From positions 1-64,000 of the forward strand of contig CAVUYM010000011.1 of NCBI GenBank assembly GCA_963745675.1: a DNA stretch of 64,000 bases. Reading direction: 5' to 3'. Made by a program: the position numbers and the translations under genes. Positions 55,597 to 64,000 of this stretch are shown in pieces; the stretch's first letter is position 1; every line of letters starts with the position of its first letter. The notes beneath the pieces are model-generated. The model worked only from the letters and a program-made list of their open reading frames with translations, was not told where the DNA came from and did no database searches. Source of the stretch: JAUIIK01 sp963745675 (GTDB lineage: Bacteria; Chloroflexota; Chloroflexia; Thermomicrobiales; CFX8).

Positions 55597-56436
55597 CTAG
55601 TTCCTGTCCCGCGCCTCGATTGCAGCTGCCAGCATCAGATCAATGGGCGGTCGTTGACCGCTCCAGAGCTCGAAGGAGCGGGCTCCCTGGTGGACGAGCA
55701 TGGGGAGGCCGTCGATGGTTTGGAGACCGGCCTCGGACGCGCCCTGGAGATAGGGGGTCAGGCGGTAGGTGAGGTCGTAGGCGATGGCGTCGGGGCTCAG
55801 TTGTTTGAAGAACCCGGCGTCCACCGGGGCTTCGTCCTGCCAGCCGAGGGCGGTTGCGTTGACCACGAGTTGTGTGGTGTTGGCGTGGTCGCTTGCGTCT
55901 GCCAGCATACAGATTGCGATGCGAGAGTCTGAGAGGTCGTTGGCCATCCTTTCGGCTCTCGTCAGTGTCCGGTTGGCGATGATGATCGAGCGGATGCCGG
56001 CATCGAGCAGGGCGACAACAACGCCCCGGGCCGCTCCGCCCGCGCCAAGGATGAGTGCGTTGCTCATGCCAAATGGGAAATCGCGTTCCTTCAGCGGTTG
56101 GATGAAGCCGTAGGCGTCGGTGTTGTCGCCGAAGAGCTTTCCGTCGTCATCAAGCATTACTGTGTTGACCGCCCCGGCACGCCGGGCGACGTTACTAGTG
56201 TGGTCGACAGCAGCAGCGAAAGTCTCTTTGTGCGGCACGGTGACGTTCGCGCCATAAATCTCGCCGGAGCGAAGAGCGTCGAGTCGCTCAGCGACCTGCT
56301 CGTCGGTCGTCTGCCAGAGTTCGTAGGTGACCGGGATCTTCAACGCATCGAACGCGACCTGCTGGAAGACTGGCGACAGCGAGTGCTCGACTGGATTGCC
56401 AATCAGGCCGATGCGTCCGTCGATCGTCTTTGTCAT
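55597..56436 (-). CDS. aroE: Shikimate dehydrogenase
   Basis: 279 residues, intact. GLIGNPVEHSLSPVFQQVAF (shikimate site), YGANVTVPHKETFAAAVDHT with the catalytic Lys, GDNTDAYGFIQPLKE with the Asp of the catalytic pair, ALILGAGGAARGVVVALLDA (NADP-binding loop), and IDGLPMLVHQGARSFELWSG. It reduces 3-dehydroshikimate with NADPH in the aromatic amino acid pathway. ATG at 56436 follows GAGGGAG. It lies downstream of mltG on the same strand, a pairing seen in many Chloroflexota, but a palindromic element separates them. Confidence 0.92.
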   Translation of the reverse strand: MTKTIDGRIGLIGNPVEHSLSPVFQQVAFDALKIPVTYELWQTTDEQVAERLDALRSGEIYGANVTVPHKETFAAAVDHTSNVARRAGAVNTVMLDDDGKLFGDNTDAYGFIQPLKERDFPFGMSNALILGAGGAARGVVVALLDAGIRSIIIANRTLTRAERMANDLSDSRIAICMLADASDHANTTQLVVNATALGWQDEAPVDAGFFKQLSPDAIAYDLTYRLTPYLQGASEAGLQTIDGLPMLVHQGARSFELWSGQRPPIDLMLAAAIEARDRN

Positions 56437-56483
56437 GCGTTTGCTCCCTCGCGTGATCTGGTCGGAAAGACAAGGCTTCAATC

Positions 56484-56605
56484 ACGTCATCCTGAGCGAA
56501 ACGCAGTGAAGTCGAAGGATCTATGACGACGAACATGTGGCTCGGCCGTTGCGAGATCCTTCGGGCCCAGAGGGCACTCCGCAAAGCCTTCGCTCAGGAT
56601 GACGT
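56484..56605. repeat. Dispersed palindromic element, copy 2
   Basis: Perfect 17-base arms ACGTCATCCTGAGCGAA (56484-56500) and TTCGCTCAGGATGACGT (56589-56605), with AAGGATC / GATCCTT pairing again inside. The core GTCATYCTGAGC is shared with 17946-18093. It sits between mltG and aroE. Confidence 0.75.
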
Positions 56606-56630
56606 CCCACATCCGGCTCCGATTCTACGC

Positions 56631-57677
<1,047 letters not shown>

Positions 57678-57770
57678 AATCTACAAGTGCTCCTGATGCG
57701 AGTAAGATCGGAGGACGCTAGAGCAGGTGGGTGGTCCGCCGCTCCGTGACACGGAGGCAGAAGTCCAACA

Positions 57771-58712
57771 GTGGCCAATTGTACGGACAATCCACGCAAT
57801 CTGACGCCGGGTCTTCCGGTCGTCGTAATCCTCGGTCTCACCGCGACGGGCAAGACCGGTTTATCGCTGGCGCTGGCCGAGCGCTTCGCTATTGAAATCG
57901 TCAATGCCGACTCCCGTTACCTCTACCGTGGCATGGATATCGGTACGGCTAAACCGACGGTCGCAGAGCTGGCCCGTGCGCCACACCATCTAGTCGATAT
58001 GCTGGAGCCCGACGATCCCTACTCACTGGCGCTTTTCCTTGATGACGCCTATGCCGCGATCGAAGAGATCGGCCGTCGGGGAAATCTGCCGGTCGTCGTT
58101 GGCGGCACACCGCAATATCTTCAAGCCCTGATCGAGGGTTGGCAAATGCCGCGCGTGCCGCCCGATGAAGAGTTACGAACCAGGCTAGAGCAGGAGCCGG
58201 TCGAGGGGCTATTCAGTTGGGTAATGGCCGTCGACCCCGAATCGGCGGAGCGCATCGGGCCGACGAACGCTCGCCGCCTGATCCGCGCGCTCGAAGTCTG
58301 GGAGAAGACCGGCAAGCCGCTGAGCGTGCAACAAGGCAAATACCCGCCGCCCTACCGGATGCTCGTCGTCGGCCTTCAGCTTGACCGCGACGTGCTGTAC
58401 CAGCGTATTGACGAGCGCGTTCGCTGGATGTTCGCCAATGGTCTTCTCGACGAGGCCCGGGCGCTACTACCCTACGATGCTTCTTTGCCGTCAATGAGCG
58501 CAATCGGATACCCGGAAGCTCGTGCCGTGATTCTCGACGAACTCAGTGTCGAGGAAGCGATCGAGCGAACTCAAAATGCTACCCACCGCTTCGCCCGCCA
58601 CCAACAAACATGGTACCGGCGCTTCGAGGCTGTTCGCTGGTTTGATACGGAAAGCGAAGAACTCGTGACGAGCGTGGTTCGTGAGATCGATAAGTTGACA
58701 ACAACGTTCTAA
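57771..58712 (+). CDS. miaA: tRNA dimethylallyltransferase
   Basis: 313 residues, intact. Walker A is ILGLTATGKTGLSLALAERF (GLTATGKT for the usual GPTASGKT). Then IVNADSRYLYRGMDIGTAKP (the DSRQ.Y..mdIgTaKP motif, with Y for Q), HHLVDMLEPDDPYSLALF and VVVGGTPQYLQALIEGWQMP. The C-terminus has MSAIGYPEARAVILDELSVE and TQNATHRFARHQQTWYRRFE. It adds dimethylallyl to A37 of tRNAs reading UNN codons. GTG at 57771 lies in a stretch with GGAGG about 20 bases earlier. It is divergent from mltG. Confidence 0.92.
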   Translation: MANCTDNPRNLTPGLPVVVILGLTATGKTGLSLALAERFAIEIVNADSRYLYRGMDIGTAKPTVAELARAPHHLVDMLEPDDPYSLALFLDDAYAAIEEIGRRGNLPVVVGGTPQYLQALIEGWQMPRVPPDEELRTRLEQEPVEGLFSWVMAVDPESAERIGPTNARRLIRALEVWEKTGKPLSVQQGKYPPPYRMLVVGLQLDRDVLYQRIDERVRWMFANGLLDEARALLPYDASLPSMSAIGYPEARAVILDELSVEEAIERTQNATHRFARHQQTWYRRFEAVRWFDTESEELVTSVVREIDKLTTTF

Positions 58713-58762
58713 TTCGCCTCCCTTTTATGCGAGATGGTATCGATTGATATCTAATCAACAAA

Positions 58763-58795
58763 GAGCGTGGCGGCCTGCCTAAGGCCGCCACGCTC
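58763..58795. terminator. Bidirectional intrinsic terminator
   Basis: A perfect 13-base stem GAGCGTGGCGGCC / GGCCGCCACGCTC with a seven-base loop between convergent miaA and the cupredoxin gene. On the plus strand it is followed by AACGTTCTTTT. Confidence 0.85.
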
Positions 58796-58836
58796 AACGT
58801 TCTTTTGCGGAGGTACCAGTGTCTCCGACACTATCT

Positions 58837-59880
58837 CTATGTCACCATGAAGGTGAAGCGCTGCCCTCGATCCCGGTGGATAAAGGATGATCCGTCCGGG
58901 TTTTGGCTAACGATGAAGCAAGCCGCAACCCACATCCCAGGGGTGAGATTCTTCACCTTCTCGTCACTCGTGCCGGCCGGCAGATCCTCGAACAGCATCT
59001 CGCCGTTGATGGTTGAAGCATCAGGCTCTTCATCCTGAAGGCGCTTGTTAATGAACTCGGTGATATCGCCAAGTGGATAAACCAGGAAGTCGTGCTCCAT
59101 TTTCATGTTATTCGTGACCTTGAAAGTGACATCACCAGCTGGAGCTACCAACCGATCCGGAATGAAGAACCACGACCCATCTTCTTCGCCGGTCATCTCG
59201 ACCGATATGGTGCTGCCGGAGTCAAGAATTGAAGCTGCTGGTCCGCCCGAGCCTGTTACAGCGATAGTGACGCTCTGGCCCTTGTCGAAATGTTCGAACG
59301 TGCTGCCGTCCGGATTCTTACTCTCGATGTGACACGCTAGCTCATAGAATCCCGGCGTTAGTGTGGCATCGAACGAGTCTGACTTGCCCGCTTCGATGTC
59401 TTCCGCAACGCCCGCCATGTCCTTGATATATTCATCTTCCGCCGCGTCCTCGCCCTGGCGCCGGAGCGTCATCATCGCCGTCAGATCCTGTACTGGATAG
59501 ACCATCAGGTCATGGGATCGTGTGCCGGCGTTGTTGAAGGCGAATTGGTAGGTTCCGGCGGGCACCGCGAGTTGATCGACGTCATAAAGGAATGCTGTGC
59601 CTTCCTCTCTGGCGGTTACATTGATGATACCGGCCGCGCTTGGCGTATTCGCAGCTCCCGTCGTTGCACTTGTGGGAGTATTCTCCGGGGCAGACGGTGG
59701 CGTCGGTGTTGCCGGCACCGGTGTATCAGTGGCGCTAGATCCGCTTCCTCCGCACGCGGCCAGGAGCGCGGGCAGCCCAGTTACCAGCCCCAGCGCCATC
59801 GCACCTCTCAGAATGTCGCGACGAGTGACATCGTTTCGGGCAAGTCGACTCCAACCTGGTCGAAAACCGTTGGACTCCAT
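58837..59880 (-). CDS. Tat-exported lipoprotein with two cupredoxin-like domains
   Basis: 347 residues. RRDILRGAMALGLVTGLPAL then LAACGG combines a Tat motif (TRRDIL) with a lipobox, followed by a Thr/Pro linker. Two homologous domains follow: one with AGTRSHDLMVYP and FYELACHIESKNPDGS, the other with MKMEHDFLVYP and WVAACFIVSQNPDGS. In each, a His is followed later by Cys, then His 14 residues on (FEHFDKGQ, FIHRDRGQ), then Gln five after that, where plastocyanin has Met. A blue-copper-type site with a Gln axial ligand is inferred. Last gene of module B; probable electron carrier. Confidence 0.8.
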   Translation of the reverse strand: MESNGFRPGWSRLARNDVTRRDILRGAMALGLVTGLPALLAACGGSGSSATDTPVPATPTPPSAPENTPTSATTGAANTPSAAGIINVTAREEGTAFLYDVDQLAVPAGTYQFAFNNAGTRSHDLMVYPVQDLTAMMTLRRQGEDAAEDEYIKDMAGVAEDIEAGKSDSFDATLTPGFYELACHIESKNPDGSTFEHFDKGQSVTIAVTGSGGPAASILDSGSTISVEMTGEEDGSWFFIPDRLVAPAGDVTFKVTNNMKMEHDFLVYPLGDITEFINKRLQDEEPDASTINGEMLFEDLPAGTSDEKVKNLTPGMWVAACFIVSQNPDGSSFIHRDRGQRFTFMVT

Positions 59881-59910
59881 TTTGGTTTCTTCCTTTCCTG
59901 GCGCGGCTGC

Positions 59911-60357
59911 CTATTTGGCAACTGAATTCAGGTACGCCACTATCGCCATAAGATCGTCATCCGATAACGCGCCGTGCGCGTATTGCGGCATCCCGTCGGG
60001 GCCCTGGTCGGTCTTGTCTCGCAGTTTCTGCACCTCAAACCCGACAATTACCGGCCCAACTGGACCACCCTGACCGGTCACGCCATGACAGAAGGCACAA
60101 CCGCGAGCCGCCAACAGCTTCTGCCCAAGTGACACCAGGTCTTCATCTGCCTTAGGTTGGCCAGCGAGGCCTTCGCCTGAATAGGGAACCGGCGAACCCA
60201 CGATCGTCTGCTCGGTGCGGGTGTAGCCGGAGTCAGGACCCGGTAACAACTGCGCGTGGGTATATGGGCTTCGCGCACCAATCGCGACGAGCAGCGGCCC
60301 TAGCGTCAGGACCACGAACGCTGCGACGATCGGGAAGGTATAGCGCTGCTTGCTCAT
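59911..60357 (-). CDS. Membrane-anchored monohaem cytochrome c
   Basis: 148 residues, intact. N-terminal helix YTFPIVAAFVVLTLGPLLVA, uncleaved anchor. Then LVSLGQKLLAARGCAFCHGV carries the haem site CAFCH, and GFEVQKLRDKTDQGPDGMPQ supplies the Met ligand, with the last helix SDDDLMAIVAYLNSVAK. Its ATG overlaps the stop of the upstream Ig-like protein gene (ATGA), so the two are coupled. It probably takes electrons from the NrfD/FeS pair and passes them to the cupredoxin or an oxidase. Confidence 0.88.
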   Translation of the reverse strand: MSKQRYTFPIVAAFVVLTLGPLLVAIGARSPYTHAQLLPGPDSGYTRTEQTIVGSPVPYSGEGLAGQPKADEDLVSLGQKLLAARGCAFCHGVTGQGGPVGPVIVGFEVQKLRDKTDQGPDGMPQYAHGALSDDDLMAIVAYLNSVAK

Positions 60358-61007
60358 CCCGCCTCTCCCGTCATTGGTGGCAGTTCATCGCTACCAGCAT
60401 GCGGCGACGCACCGGCTATGCGGAAAATCAACACCACGACAAGTCCATACAGTGACCAGATGACGGTGATGACCCCGCCGATCGGCCAACCGCTCAGCGT
60501 CGGCCAGAAGCGAGAGGTGCCGGGCACCGTGTTACTGCCAACCCCCGCGTTGAGGCCCGGGATCTGGATCCCGATGTGATCTGTGTAAAGTTGCTGCGAT
60601 CCGGTGACTGCCAGTTGCGCGGTCGCCGTAGCCGATGCATACCGGTCGTCTCCGCGGAACTCGGCGTTGATCGTGATGTCACCATTTCGCCTGGCTTGCC
60701 AGGTCGCGACCGCGAGACCGTCGGCATTGGTAATGGCCTGGGTCACGGCAACATCACCTTCAGCATCGAGGAAGCTAGCCGGACTGGTGAAAACGATGAG
60801 TGCTTTCGCGATCGGCGCGCCGGTGCCATCTACCAGTCGAGCCTGCAACGTGAGGTTGTCGCCCAGGTTCGCCGCCTCCGGTGCACCGATACTGATAGCG
60901 GTTGGTTCTCCCGCTGCCAACGCGCGTTCGGACTCGACCACCACGGCCAGCAGGAAGGCGACAACGAGGACTGTGATTACGCGGGAGATCCTTAGCGAGT
61001 AACGCAT
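60354..61007 (-). CDS. Ig-like domain membrane protein in redox module B
   Basis: About 217 residues from ATG at 61007, which follows GGAGGAGAG. First hydrophobic helix RVITVLVVAFLLAVVVESER, then an extracellular Ig-like domain (NLGDNLTLQARLVDGTGAPI, KALIVFTSPASFLDAEGDVA, NADGLAVATWQARRNGDITI), resembling bacterial Ig-like (Big) domains, then a second helix WPIGGVITVIWSLYGLVVVL. It has no redox motif. The NrfD frame runs into it without a stop in this consensus, so a fusion is possible though the strong ribosome site argues for a separate gene. Confidence 0.65.
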   Translation of the reverse strand: MRYSLRISRVITVLVVAFLLAVVVESERALAAGEPTAISIGAPEAANLGDNLTLQARLVDGTGAPIAKALIVFTSPASFLDAEGDVAVTQAITNADGLAVATWQARRNGDITINAEFRGDDRYASATATAQLAVTGSQQLYTDHIGIQIPGLNAGVGSNTVPGTSRFWPTLSGWPIGGVITVIWSLYGLVVVLIFRIAGASPHAGSDELPPMTGEAG

Positions 61008-61009
61008 GC

Positions 61010-62411
61010 TTATCGACTCTCCTCCGCTTACCGGCAAAGGCATCAGAGTTCCTCCATGGTTCGGAGCAATCATTCCGGGTTCAGGGCCGCGGTGTTCCAC
61101 AACCTCCCATACAGAAACGACCGGGATGAGCTTGGCGAAGACCGAGATGATGAACATGAAGAGCGCGAATGCACCGGCCAGAATCGACCACTCAACCCAT
61201 GTCGGAGCGTAATTTGCCGGTGAGTACGCCAGGAGAGGCACACGGAAGCCCGAGACGACAATGAGATACCGCTCGACCCACATCGCGATGAGTACGAGCA
61301 CAGCTCCGAAAACTACACCGTTGATTGTTCTCGTCTTCGGAAACAGCGATGATCAATCCCGGCAAGAAGAGGCCGCCGAGGATGTAGAACCAGAAACAGA
61401 ACGGCAAACCGGCCCAGCATCAGTTGATCGAACTGGAACGGAACACCGCTTCCATCTTGTAGCCGTGCGTGATGTACTCGGAAAGGTTGAAATAGATCAT
61501 GATCAGGCTGAACGCGGCCAGGAGGTAACCCAGGTAGAGGAACTGTGTGCGTGTGACGAATTCCTCAAGGTGGAGCAACCGCCGCAACACGATCATGAGC
61601 ACGATGATGGCGGCGACTCCAGAGTAGATCGCACCGGCGACGAAGTAGGCGCCGAAAACCGTACTGTTGAACGGTACCCGCAATGTCATCGCGAAGATCC
61701 ACGAGACGACGGTATGCACGGAGACAGCGACCGGGATGATCACGACCATCATCACGGTCATAGCCCGTTCCAGCGCTCGGCGCTGACTGGGCGGTACCAT
61801 TCCAACCGAGTGCGGCGGCTGTAAAGAAGCAGCGCTTCCAGCGCGGCCCGTCTGTGCCAAGTCGATCACGACAGAGCGCGAAGTCAGGAATCAGGGGCAG
61901 GTACAGATAGAGAGTGCTGCCCATCAGATAGGTAGAGATCGCGAAGATGTCCCACAACAAAGGCGACTGCCAGCGACCGTAGAAGACCAGATTAAGACCC
62001 GGTCTGGCCGTCCGAGATCGATGAATGGGAAGAGCGCGCCTACCATCAGAGCGACGACTGTAATCAACTCGGCCATGCGTGTCACGGATAGCTGCCAGCG
62101 GGCTTTGGAGACCCGCAAGATGGCCGAAAGCAACGTCCCGGCATGGCTGATCCCAATAAAGAAGACGAAGCTGGCGATGTACAGTCCCCAGGAAATACGG
62201 TCACGCATGCCGGTCACGATGAGTCCGTTGCGCAATTGGTGGATGTAGGCGAAGAGCGCCCAACTGATAATGACGAGGAGGAATGCGAGCCACCCGTAGT
62301 AGCGCCAGCTGGTGTTGCCAGGGGATCGAGCACCCTTCGTTCGAGGCGCTCTCTCCAGGCAACCGGCACGTTTAGCGGTCCTTGCGCTGCTTGGCTGATC
62401 ATGGCTTCCAC
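61010..62411 (-). CDS. NrfD/ActC-like quinol-interacting membrane protein (several frameshifts)
   Basis: About 465 residues stitched from four or five frames, near ten helices. Start EAMISQAAQGPLNVPVAWRE; then GMRDRISWGLYIASFVFFIG, ISHAGTLLSAILRVSKARWQ, ALMVGALFPFIDLGRPDRV, LLWDIFAISTYLMGSTLYLY, IPVAVSVHTVVSWIFAMTLR, HLEEFVTRTQFLYLGYLLAA, and AMWVERYLIVVSGFRVPLLA then YAPTWVEWSILAGAFALFMF. The order and motifs match the ActC/PsrC branch of NrfD, as in alternative complex III. It binds menaquinol. Breaks lie near 62250, 61990, 61830, 61425 and 61310. It is 66 bases after the FeS gene. Confidence 0.8.
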
Positions 62412-62477
62412 GTCGCCGATCCTTTCATCTCATCCCCGCGCCGCTATCGGCCATCTCGTGACCACTTCGTGGCCCCG

Positions 62478-63484
62478 TTAACTTGCTCTTCCCAGGGCCA
62501 CACCGTCGCCATTCGCCCCTCCTGTGTACGCATCTCGGCCGACCAGCTCGCCTGCGCCCGGGATGTAGTAGACCCGTGGTTCGGTGCCCAACTCCTCTTT
62601 CTGTCGATAGGCGGAATTTTCGGACAGGAACGACGACAGTTGGACTACTTCGACACCGTTCGTTGCCAGATCTTCCTCAAGATCACCGTAGTAGATGGCG
62701 TCGTTCGGGCAGGCCTGAGCGCAATAGGGCAGGCCGACCAGTCGCGGGCCATATCCGGGCAGAAGTCGCACTTCATCACCGTGCCCTTGTAGGCGACTGA
62801 TTGATGTTCGGGGTGATAGTCCATGAACATTGCCTGCGGTGGCTGAGGTGATTTCCCCCAGTTGAAGAATCGCCGGTCATACGGGCAGGCTTCCATGCAG
62901 ATCCGGCAGCCAATGCAACGCTCCTGGTCGATCAGGACGACTCCTTCAGGGGTCGTGAACGTGGCCGCTACCGGACAGACATTGACGCATGGTGGGTTTT
63001 GACATTGCTGGCAAGGCATTGGGACGAATTGCGTGCCACCGCCCGGCAGCTCGGGTTCAAAGACCTGGATCCATTCCATCGGTTCCGGCACGAAGTGGCC
63101 CTGAATGCACGCAGCCGTGCACTGTGGAGGTTTACCGACGGACTGGCAACCGTCACACCGCCGAAGATCGATTGCCATCGCCCAGCGTCGCAGCCGTTTG
63201 CCATTAGCATCAGTCGGATCAGGCTGACCCGACTGGATGTTGTAATGACTGCCATGAGCAGTGACGGTATCCATTCCCTTTGTCAATGCCATCGCGCAGG
63301 CAGTCCCTCCGGCCAGCCAGGCCGCCATCGTTCTCAGGAACGCGCGCCGGCTGACATCGTTTTCGGGATCGGTCGATTGAGGATTTGAACCCTGGGAGGC
63401 GAATGCTGGATTGGAGTCTGTGGATTCCTTCGTGAGCTGTGGCGGTCCGTCTGGACTTGGATTGGTCTCGCCAGTTCGTCGCAT
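62478..63484 (-). CDS. Tat-exported 4Fe-4S protein, PsrB/ActB-tail-like (one frameshift)
   Basis: About 335 residues. A disordered N-terminus leads to a Tat signal VSRRAFLRTMAAWLAGGTAC. Four cluster motifs follow: DLRRCDGCQSVGKPPQCTAA, MPCQQCQNPPCVNVCPVAAT, ERCIGCRICMEACPYDRRFF, and, across a break near 62755, KCDFCPDMARD then GLPYCAQACPNDAIYYGDLE. It is therefore a four-cluster DmsB/PsrB-type subunit located outside the membrane. The usual molybdopterin partner is missing. ATG at 63484 has GGAGG eight bases upstream. First gene of module B. Confidence 0.85.
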
Positions 63485-63608
63485 GATGTGAACCTCCAGA
63501 GCGCTTGGATCGTACAGATCGGCCGTTGCCTTGTCGCAAAGATCCATATGCTCAGTTTGATTCGAAATGCATAGACGATCATCCGTGTATCCACCCGATT
63601 CACTCCAG

Positions 63609-63642
63609 GTGTTTCCACCTATTCATCTTTAGGTGGGAACAC
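63609..63642. promoter_or_regulatory. Inverted repeat in the module B / response regulator promoter region
   Basis: Arms GTGTTTCCACCT (63609-63620) and AGGTGGGAACAC (63631-63642) match with one mismatch over 12 bases, spaced ten. Placed between the divergent FeS operon and the response regulator, it is a plausible binding site for that regulator. Confidence 0.5.
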
Positions 63643-63692
63643 GCTAGGTACTGTGATCAAATTGGCTTACACTGCGGTTGGAGGGTCTCAAC

Positions 63693-64000
63693 ATGGTGAC
63701 CGTCGTTATCGTCGATGACCACGCCGTTGTACGTGAAGGTACTCGTCAACTCCTGGAACAGGACGCGAGCATCACCGTTGTCGGTGAAGCAGGGAACGGG
63801 ATTCTGGCGTTGCAGCTGACAGAATCGCTGCAACCGGATGTGATACTCCTCGATCTCTCTCTACCTGACATAAGCGGCATCGAGGTCGCCCGTCGCCTGC
63901 GTGACGTGGCTCCACGGACAAAGATCGTCATCCTAAGCGCGTACGATGATGATGACTACGTTCTGGCTGCGCTTGAAGTTGGCGTTGCCGCCTATCTGCT
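63693..64000 (+). CDS. NarL/FixJ-type response regulator (cut by window end)
   Basis: Only the receiver domain is in view, 102 residues. MVTVVIVDDHAVVREGTRQL holds the acidic pair, PDVILLDLSLPDISGIEVAR the phosphorylated Asp, KIVILSAYDDDDYVLAALEV the switch residue (Ser), and GVAAYLL starts the last part. The sequence is that of NarL-type regulators, which carry a LuxR helix-turn-helix C-terminally. GGAGGG precedes ATG. It is divergent from redox module B and may sense its redox or substrate cue with an unseen kinase. Confidence 0.88.
   Translation, partial: MVTVVIVDDHAVVREGTRQLLEQDASITVVGEAGNGILALQLTESLQPDVILLDLSLPDISGIEVARRLRDVAPRTKIVILSAYDDDDYVLAALEVGVAAYL

Overview
The window looks like a stretch of a Chloroflexota chromosome, most likely Thermomicrobia/Thermomicrobiales. 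This is inferred from gene content and not from a marker tree: FeS/NrfD/cytochrome c electron-transfer modules, MalT-like LuxR regulators, an ADP-ribosylglycohydrolase with a long C-terminal extension, and an uncharacterised exported domain found in both a subtilase and a CAP protein. No rRNA, tRNA, IS element or CRISPR array was found.

The dominant property is reading-frame breakage. About half of the recognisable genes run through two or more frames, yet the stitched proteins keep their conserved motifs. Breaks are dense at 0.7-14 kb, 52-55 kb and 61-63 kb. Long genes elsewhere are intact (nhaA, subtilase, mmpL, the 2.7-kb LuxR gene, rtcB, GT39). This suggests local consensus indel errors more than old decay. 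A few true remnants also exist: a sigma-factor tail, a cupin tail and a second fur tail. Coordinates of broken genes are my stitched limits.

Layout. 0.5-4.1 kb: AAC(3)-like acetyltransferase, two SRPBCC proteins, a PPOX-like gene and a helix-turn-helix gene. 4.2-6.3 kb (minus): redox module A (FeS, NrfD, lipoprotein cytochrome c). 6.7-7.2 kb: RelE-type toxin-antitoxin pair. 7.4-10.4 kb: membrane protein, MFS transporter, UROD/MetE-like protein. 11-14 kb: replication-initiator-like gene (minus) divergent from a winged-helix-like gene, with iteron-like repeats between them. 14.2-17.6 kb: HEPN protein, lipoprotein, a 58-aa membrane protein, prepilin peptidase, and a 69-bp exact copy of the peptidase 3' end. 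18-25.7 kb: GyrI-like, DUF1028, NhaA, ECF sigma, subtilase, a four-helix-bundle gene inside perfect 30-bp inverted repeats, upp, fur. 25.8-26.3 kb: HicBA between two fur tails. 26.5-35 kb: membrane proteins, fused LutB-LutA, collagen-like protein, threonine-aldolase-like enzyme, S9 peptidase. 35-43 kb: MMPL transporter, ADP-ribosylglycohydrolase, LuxR regulator. 43-48 kb: RtcB, GT39 glycosyltransferase, CAP protein. 48-55 kb: enolase-superfamily dehydratase, HigBA, proline dehydrogenase, Phd/RelE, M20 peptidase, MDR oxidoreductase. 55.6-58.7 kb: mltG-aroE and miaA. 58.8-63.5 kb (minus): redox module B (FeS, NrfD, Ig-like membrane protein, cytochrome c, double cupredoxin), divergent from a response regulator cut by the window end.

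Both redox modules probably pass electrons between the quinone pool and periplasmic c-type cytochromes or copper proteins; neither has a molybdopterin subunit in the window. Four toxin-antitoxin pairs and at least three families of short inverted repeats show repeated small-scale rearrangement. The candidates for something undescribed are the repeat-flanked four-helix-bundle unit, the iteron/initiator locus, the shared exported domain, and the Gln-type double cupredoxin in the redox operon.
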